A stretch of 11,231 nucleotides of DNA from Deltaproteobacteria bacterium (GTDB lineage: Bacteria; Desulfobacterota; Desulfuromonadia; Geobacterales; Pseudopelobacteraceae). The position numbers and the translations under genes were made by a program. The notes beneath the pieces were generated by a model that was not told where the DNA came from, did not search any database, and was given only the letters and a program-made list of their open reading frames with translations. Shown here piece after piece: positions 6,066 through 11,231 of this stretch. Each line of letters begins with the position of its first letter. Position 1 is the stretch's first letter. The DNA lies in NCBI GenBank assembly GCA_030654645.1, contig JAURXC010000313.1, forward strand, positions 1-11,231, written 5' to 3'.

Positions 6066-8393
6066 TCAGGCGGCTTCAGAGAGATCGCTTCCTCCACTGA
6101 TCACCTGCGCGATCTTCTCCTTCATATCATGTATCTGGAATGGTTTCTGTATAAATCCGGCCGGCCTGTCGTTTATGAAACGCTCGGACACATCTTCCAT
6201 ATTGCATCCGCTGCTAAGAATGACAAGCACATCCGGCCGTATGCGTCTCAGCTCCTGAAAAGTAAGCACTCCATCCATCACCGGCATTGTCAGGTCGAGG
6301 ATCACCAGAGCGATATCGTGGCCAAGGTCACTCAAGGTCTTCAATGCCTGGTTTCCATCAGCCACGCCAATCGCCTCGTAACCGAGATGCGTGACGAATT
6401 GCATGCACAGCTCACGCACATGATCCTCATCATCCACGACCAGTACCTTTCCATTCAAAACGGTGGGGATACTGACATGAACGGCCGCTTTGTCAATTTC
6501 CGACGGCGCTTCCACGTCTCTGCATTCGGGAAACAATACCCTGAAGGTTGAACCGTTCCCAACTTCACTTTTTACATGAATGGCGCCGTTTTGTGAGCGG
6601 ACAATCCCCAACACCGCGGCCATGCCCAATCCGCGCCCCGTGAATTTGGTGGTAAAGAATGGTTCGAAAATCCTCTGCCGGGTCTCTTCGTCCATTCCGC
6701 AACCATTGTCCGATACTTCCACGTAAACAAATCTGCCAGCCGGTGGTTTTTCCTCAAGCCTGCTAAGGTTCAAACAGGCTTCATCGCATTCCTGCATGCC
6801 TGTACGAAGCACAATGGTGCCGTAGCCGTCGCCAATAGCCTCGGATGAGTTGATCAGCAGGTTCATGATTACCTGCTGGATCTGCCCCTCATCGGTTTTT
6901 ATCGGCAGAGCAACAGGTGGCGTGACTATTTCGAGATTGATTGTTCTTGTAACCGATGCTCTGAAAAAGTTGGCGTTTGCACGGACAACATCATTAATAT
7001 CCACCTCCTTCAGGACAAACAAGCCTTTACCGGCGTAATCCAGCATCTGCCGTGTAAGATTGGCCGCATGCCGGCCGGCCTGCATGGCGTGCTCGATGCT
7101 TGCACTGGCCTGCGAATCACCGGCTACTCGCATCAACGCAAGTTCCATATTACCCAGGATAACGGTCAAAAGGTTGTTGAAATCATGGGCGATACCGCCA
7201 GCCAGAACCCCCAGGCTTTCCAGCTTTTGAGCATGCAGGATCTTGCGTTCATAATCCAGGTGTTCCAGCTCCGCTTTCCTTAACTCGGTAATGTCCCGGG
7301 CGACGCCGAAGATTCCGCTGACCTTGCCCTGCTGATCGTACAACGGACCTTTGGTAGAGAGAAAGACCAACTGTTCCCCGTCCACGGAAGTAAGTCGCTC
7401 CTCGTAGGTCATGGTCTTTCCGGCATCCATTACGGCACGGTCACCGGCCATCATGATCCTGGCTTCATCAGCCGGAAAGAGAAAGGTGTCGTCCCGGCCG
7501 TATACTTCACAGGCACTCTTGCCCGTCACACGGGATGCCGCGGTATTAAAGAGGCGGTAACGTCCTTCCAGATCCTTGACGTAGACCGAATCCGACGTTC
7601 CTTCCACGACGACCCGCAACAGCTCCCTGCTTTCGCGCAGTTCCACTTCCGAACGCTTGCGCTCGGTGATGTCCCGCTGGATATGAACGGCCTTGACCAC
7701 CTTCCCGCTTTCATCCCTGATCGGCGAGGTAAACACCTCCAGATGGTTCTTTTCACCTGAAGAGCTGCAGTGAACGTGTTCAGCCATGGCATGATCATCG
7801 CGGGACATGGTTTCCAAGAGGGCGCAGGAGTCGCCAAGCGGAGTACATGGAGACGATCTGTTGTGCAGGATTTCATGGCAGGTTTTACCAATCACCTGTT
7901 TTTCCGTAAGGTTGATCTCTTCCAGAAAAGCCTGATTGGCGCCTACGATATTCAAGGTTTCAACATCGATGATGGAGATGGGATCGCCGATGCTGTCCAG
8001 CACGGTGCGGTTGAATTCGTACATTTCCTTAAGTTCCTGTGTACGCTCGGCCACCCTCTGTTCAAGTGATTCATTAAGCGCCTTGAGATCCTCCTCGGCC
8101 TTTTTCAGCGCTACAAATGTGTTTTGGGACATGTTGATAAAGATGAAGACACAAACCGCGCCGCCCAGAAACACCCCTCCGGTTACCGTCTCAAGCGGGA
8201 AAGTCAGATTGAAGGAGAGCACCGCCACGAAAAACAGGTACCCCAGAAGAAAAAAGGTCATCAGATTGAGGATGAAAAGCCATTTGCGACGGAGGCGGCC
8301 ACAGACACTTTTCCAGATAACCCTTGCCGGCTGAAACGACAGCGAGAGGAACACTGCTCCAATCAAAACCATAAGTATGGAAATATTTCTCAT
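6066..8393 (-). CDS. Membrane-bound hybrid sensor histidine kinase (2 PAS, HisKA, HATPase, receiver)
   Basis: This 775-residue kinase would sense a signal, autophosphorylate a histidine and pass the phosphate to its own receiver. Numbered from the ATG at 8393, it has three hydrophobic segments (about 4-20, 38-61, 71-88), a coiled coil (about 93-126), PAS1 (about 128-245) with several Cys and His, PAS2 (about 256-372), HisKA with phospho-acceptor H403 in GGIAHDFNNLL, and an ATPase domain with N box N511, DNGCG (562-566), FEPFFTTK (576-583) and GRGLG (586-590). The receiver spans about 648-770, with D654/D655, phospho-acceptor D700 and K750. No HAMP or DNA-binding domain is seen. The ATG was chosen because GGTGGTGA (8399-8406) sits 5 bases upstream as a good ribosome site; an in-frame GTG at 8405 would add four residues. 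No response-regulator gene is adjacent, so its output partner is unknown. Confidence 0.93.
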   Translation of the reverse strand: MRNISILMVLIGAVFLSLSFQPARVIWKSVCGRLRRKWLFILNLMTFFLLGYLFFVAVLSFNLTFPLETVTGGVFLGGAVCVFIFINMSQNTFVALKKAEEDLKALNESLEQRVAERTQELKEMYEFNRTVLDSIGDPISIIDVETLNIVGANQAFLEEINLTEKQVIGKTCHEILHNRSSPCTPLGDSCALLETMSRDDHAMAEHVHCSSSGEKNHLEVFTSPIRDESGKVVKAVHIQRDITERKRSEVELRESRELLRVVVEGTSDSVYVKDLEGRYRLFNTAASRVTGKSACEVYGRDDTFLFPADEARIMMAGDRAVMDAGKTMTYEERLTSVDGEQLVFLSTKGPLYDQQGKVSGIFGVARDITELRKAELEHLDYERKILHAQKLESLGVLAGGIAHDFNNLLTVILGNMELALMRVAGDSQASASIEHAMQAGRHAANLTRQMLDYAGKGLFVLKEVDINDVVRANANFFRASVTRTINLEIVTPPVALPIKTDEGQIQQVIMNLLINSSEAIGDGYGTIVLRTGMQECDEACLNLSRLEEKPPAGRFVYVEVSDNGCGMDEETRQRIFEPFFTTKFTGRGLGMAAVLGIVRSQNGAIHVKSEVGNGSTFRVLFPECRDVEAPSEIDKAAVHVSIPTVLNGKVLVVDDEDHVRELCMQFVTHLGYEAIGVADGNQALKTLSDLGHDIALVILDLTMPVMDGVLTFQELRRIRPDVLVILSSGCNMEDVSERFINDRPAGFIQKPFQIHDMKEKIAQVISGGSDLSEAA

Positions 8394-8398
8394 CGTCG

Positions 8399-8406
8399 TC
8401 ACCACC
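8399..8406 (-). promoter_or_regulatory. Ribosome binding site that decides the kinase start
   Basis: GGTGGTGA on the minus strand matches the Shine-Dalgarno sequence GGAGGTGA at 7 of 8 positions. It lies 5 bases before the ATG at 8393 and overlaps the alternative GTG at 8405, which therefore cannot use it. Confidence 0.55.
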
Positions 8407-8683
8407 GTAAAATAGGTCGATTCATCCGCTATTTAGCGTAACAACAGCAGGCATAGCGCTTAGCGGTTCACAGTTATTTATCCGAGCCGATTGCAATAAT
8501 GCGATTCCGGCCGGGTCAAGTAGCCGGCGATATGTTTTATAACGCTAATTAAGCAATTTACATGCCCGGTTTGCAAAGGTTCTGACTGAGGGAATATTCA
8601 CAGAGATGCAAGGAAATTAACCGCGGAAAAAAGCAGAATATTGGGATACAGTTATTTAATTAAAAACAGTTCCGGCAGAAAGC
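8407..8683. other. Intergenic region between mutS and the kinase gene
   Basis: About 277 bases of lower-GC sequence with no convincing ORF. It should hold the end of the mutS transcript and the kinase promoter. Short symmetries are present: CGCTA-TT-TAGCG (8427-8438), and CCGCTA (8426-8431) paired with TAGCGG (8461-8466). On the minus strand TTGACC (8514-8519) resembles a -35 box, but no good -10 follows at 16-18 bases. No stem followed by a T run was found as a mutS terminator. Confidence 0.4.
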
Positions 8684-11231
8684 CTATGCCATCCGCTTCA
8701 GTTCATCCAGCAGATTGAGCGCCTCCAACGGAGTCAGGGTGGCGATATTGAGTTTCTTCAGACGTTGCCGCAACAGATCCTCACCGGTTTCAAACAGCGA
8801 GAACTGGCGCAGATCCTGTTTGGAAGGGCTCTTGCGGCTCTTGGCCAGGCGCGGCGCGCCCTCCTCGAACTCACCGCTTTCGAGATTCTGCAGAATTTCC
8901 TTGGAACGCTCGATTACGTCGGCCGGCATTCCGGCCAGGCGGGCCACCTGGATTCCATAGGAGTGCGACGCTCCGCCCGGGATGATCGTGCGCAGGAAGA
9001 TGACCTGGTCGTTCCACTCCCTGACCGCAACGGTGTAATTTTTGATCCGTTCGCGGGTCGTCGCCAATTCGGTCAGTTCGTGGTAATGGGTCGCAAAGAG
9101 GGTCCGGGCGCGGCACGAGGGGGTGTCGTGGATATATTCCGCAACGGCCCAGGCGATCGAAACCCCGTCAAAAGTCGATGTTCCACGGCCGATTTCATCC
9201 ATCACGATCAGGCTCTTCGGAGTCGCGTTACGCAGGATGCCGGCCGCTTCCATCATCTCCAGCATGAAGGTGGACTGGCCGCGGGCCAGGTTGTCGCCGG
9301 CGCCGACACGGGTGAAGATACGGTCGGCGATCCCGATGCGGGCCGATGTGGCCGGAACGAAGCTCCCCGACTGGGCCATCAGACAGATCAGCGCCACCTG
9401 ACGCATGTAGGTCGATTTACCGGCCATGTTGGGACCGGTGATCATCAGCAGCTGGTTGTCGTCACCGTCCAGCAGCGTATCGTTGGGAACGAAGCGTTCG
9501 CCCAGCTTCATCGCTTCGATCACCGGATGACGCCCCTCGCTGATCCGGATCACGTCGGATTCGTCCACTACCGGCTTGCAGTAGTTGCGCTCTCCGGCCA
9601 CCAGCGCCAGCGATATCAGCACGTCCAGGCTTGCCAAAGCATCGGCGGTGCGGGAGATGCGGGCGGCCTGGTCGGCCACCCGTTCGCGGATCTCCTGAAA
9701 CAGCGTGTACTCCAGATCACAGATGCGGTCCTCGGCACCCAGCACCTTCTCCTCGTAACTCTTCAGCTCTTCGGTGATATAGCGCTCGGCGTTGGCCAGG
9801 GTCTGCCGGCGGATGTAATTTTCCGGCACGGAGGCCAGGTTACTCTTGGTAATCTCGATCGAATAGCCGAACACACGGTTGTAGCGGATCTTCAGCGTCG
9901 ATATGCCGGTGCGGGCGCGCTCCTGAGCCTCCAGCCGGGCAATGAAGCCCTTGCCTTCGCTGCTGATCGAACGCAGCTCGTCCAGCTCGGCATGGTAGCC
10001 GGCGGCGATGATGCCCCCCTCGCGCAGCGAGAAGGGGGGCGAATCGACGATTCCGGCAGCGATCAGCTCGCGCAGATCCTCCAGCGGATCCAGCGCCACC
10101 GACAGCGAACAGAGCAGGCCGGACCGTAGTCGTGATAAACATTCCAACAGCGCCGGCAGACGGACCAGCGAGTCGTGCAGCGAGCGCAAATCCCGACCGC
10201 CCGCGCCGGCCATGCCGATGCGGCCGTTCAACCGTTCCAGGTCGGCAATGCTCTTTAACTGCAAGGCCAGCTCCTCGCGGGCATCGTGCGACTCCAGCAG
10301 CTCCTCCACCGCATCCAGGCGCTGCCTGATCGGCTCGACGCCGACCAGGGGATAACTCAGCCACTGCTTCAGACGCCTGGCCCCCATGGCGGTACCGGTA
10401 CGATCCAGGCAGCCCAAAAGCGATCCGCTCCGTTTCCCTTCGGCCATGCTGGCGGTGATCTCCAGGTTGCGGCGGGTGGCCGGATCCAGCGCCAGATGTT
10501 CGTGGCGCTGGTGGACGCGGATGTCGCGAATATGCGGCAGGGCGCTCTTGCGGTTCTCGCGCAGGTAATAGAGCGCGGCGGCGGCGGCCGGCAAGGCGAC
10601 CGGCATATTTTCCAGCCCGAGCGCTTCGACCGATGCCGCCTGAAAGTGTTCACACAGTTGCGCGGCGGCGTAGTCCCGGTCGTAGACCCAGGCCGGGGCC
10701 CGCGAAACGATCTTTTCCGCGAAAAATGCCCGCAGTTCGGCCGGCAGGCTCTCCAGTTCCAGATCATCCGGCAACAGAACCTCACGGGGATTGATGCAGA
10801 CCGACTCGGCCAGTGCCGCGGTTACGCCCGGCAGCTCGGTCACCCGAAACTCCCCGGTGGACGCATCCAGGCCGGCGCAGCCCCAGACGTCGGCGGCACC
10901 CCGGCAGAGCGCCAACAGAAAGTTGTTTTCACCCGGAGTGAGACTCTCGGTTTCGATCAGCAGGCCGGGGGTTACGACCCTGACCACTTCGCGTCGCACG
11001 ATGCCCTTGGTCTGCTTGGGATCTTCCACCTGTTCACAGATCGCAACCTTGTGACCAGCCTCGATCAGCTTGGCGACATAGGGAGCGGCGGAATGGAACG
11101 GGATACCACAAAACGGGATTTCGTCGCCACTCCCCTTGTTGCGGGAAGTCAGCGCGATATCCAGAATGCGGGACGCCAGCAGCGCATCATCCAGAAACAT
11201 CTCGTAAAAATCCCCCATGCGGAAAAACAGG
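8684..11231 (-). CDS. mutS: DNA mismatch repair protein MutS (5' end outside window)
   Basis: MutS binds base mismatches and small loops in new DNA and, with MutL, starts their removal. The visible part reads LFFRMGDFYEMF at the window edge, the standard N-terminal motif whose Phe-x-Glu wedge contacts the mismatch, so only about 15-25 residues are missing. Numbering from the M of MGDFYEM, the ATPase has Walker A GPNMAGKST (595-603), Walker B DEIGRGTS (674-681) and the ATHYHE motif (H711). Connector, lever and clamp regions fill the part between in normal length. The C-terminus has the usual TPLEALNLLDEL dimerisation helix and ends at TAG. No frameshift or missing key residue was seen. It is first in the minus-strand series mutS, kinase, amidase, but 290 bases separate it from the kinase start. 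The methionine at 11218 is internal. Confidence 0.98.
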   Translation of the reverse strand, partial: LFFRMGDFYEMFLDDALLASRILDIALTSRNKGSGDEIPFCGIPFHSAAPYVAKLIEAGHKVAICEQVEDPKQTKGIVRREVVRVVTPGLLIETESLTPGENNFLLALCRGAADVWGCAGLDASTGEFRVTELPGVTAALAESVCINPREVLLPDDLELESLPAELRAFFAEKIVSRAPAWVYDRDYAAAQLCEHFQAASVEALGLENMPVALPAAAAALYYLRENRKSALPHIRDIRVHQRHEHLALDPATRRNLEITASMAEGKRSGSLLGCLDRTGTAMGARRLKQWLSYPLVGVEPIRQRLDAVEELLESHDAREELALQLKSIADLERLNGRIGMAGAGGRDLRSLHDSLVRLPALLECLSRLRSGLLCSLSVALDPLEDLRELIAAGIVDSPPFSLREGGIIAAGYHAELDELRSISSEGKGFIARLEAQERARTGISTLKIRYNRVFGYSIEITKSNLASVPENYIRRQTLANAERYITEELKSYEEKVLGAEDRICDLEYTLFQEIRERVADQAARISRTADALASLDVLISLALVAGERNYCKPVVDESDVIRISEGRHPVIEAMKLGERFVPNDTLLDGDDNQLLMITGPNMAGKSTYMRQVALICLMAQSGSFVPATSARIGIADRIFTRVGAGDNLARGQSTFMLEMMEAAGILRNATPKSLIVMDEIGRGTSTFDGVSIAWAVAEYIHDTPSCRARTLFATHYHELTELATTRERIKNYTVAVREWNDQVIFLRTIIPGGASHSYGIQVARLAGMPADVIERSKEILQNLESGEFEEGAPRLAKSRKSPSKQDLRQFSLFETGEDLLRQRLKKLNIATLTPLEALNLLDELKRMA

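Noticed and set aside
5912..6097. 61-codon minus-strand ORF between the kinase and amidase
   Set aside because: It overlaps the kinase 3' end out of frame, has no recognisable domain or ribosome site, and its composition looks like translated intergenic DNA.
8599..8605. Single CACAGAG in the mutS-kinase gap as a second copy of the repeat element
   Set aside because: There is only one core unit, with no tandem units and no inverted partner, so it is a chance match.
8765..10129. 454-codon plus-strand ORF opposite mutS
   Set aside because: It lies wholly antisense to intact mutS coding sequence. Long antisense frames are common in GC-rich genes, and the peptide has no recognisable family.

Overview
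The window looks like chromosomal DNA of a deltaproteobacterium, most likely a Geobacter/Pelobacter-type member of the Desulfuromonadia. This is inferred from the moderately high GC, the style of the multi-PAS hybrid histidine kinase, the SWIM-type SNF2 helicase, and the CACAGAG repeat element. No rRNA, tRNA, transposase, CRISPR array or phage gene was seen. The gene content is mostly housekeeping and signalling.

Layout. Positions 1-102 hold the last 33 codons of an unidentified plus-strand gene. Next comes a 194-base gap with a long imperfect inverted repeat, each arm made of three 9-base CACAGAGNN units. This gap separates the upstream gene from the convergent end of a large minus-strand SWIM/SNF2 helicase gene (297-3908). 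That gene is cut into two in-frame pieces by one TAG codon at 978-980: the SWIM finger and helicase motifs I-III lie before it, motifs IV-VI after it. A 140-base divergent intergenic region with two dyad symmetries separates it from a plus-strand YkgJ-type cysteine-cluster protein (4049-4573). That gene runs tail to tail, with a 5-base gap, into a periplasmic N-acetylmuramoyl-L-alanine amidase (4579-5838, minus). Upstream of the amidase, on the same strand, are a membrane-bound hybrid sensor histidine kinase with two PAS domains and a C-terminal receiver (6066-8393), and mutS (8684 to beyond 11231), whose first codons lie outside the window.

How the genes relate. mutS (mismatch repair), the kinase (signal transduction) and the amidase (septal peptidoglycan splitting) point the same way, but gaps of 290 and 227 bases suggest separate promoters rather than a tight operon. 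The kinase has no partner regulator here and is an orphan as far as the window shows. The SNF2 gene has no restriction or defence partner beside it.

The observations most worth a second look are the in-frame amber codon in an otherwise intact SNF2 gene, and the CACAGAG inverted repeat between convergent gene ends. TAG is the normal terminator of both mutS and the amidase in this window, so a nonsense mutation, a sequence error or a split gene is more likely than codon reassignment. I see no convincing evidence of a wholly new multi-gene system.
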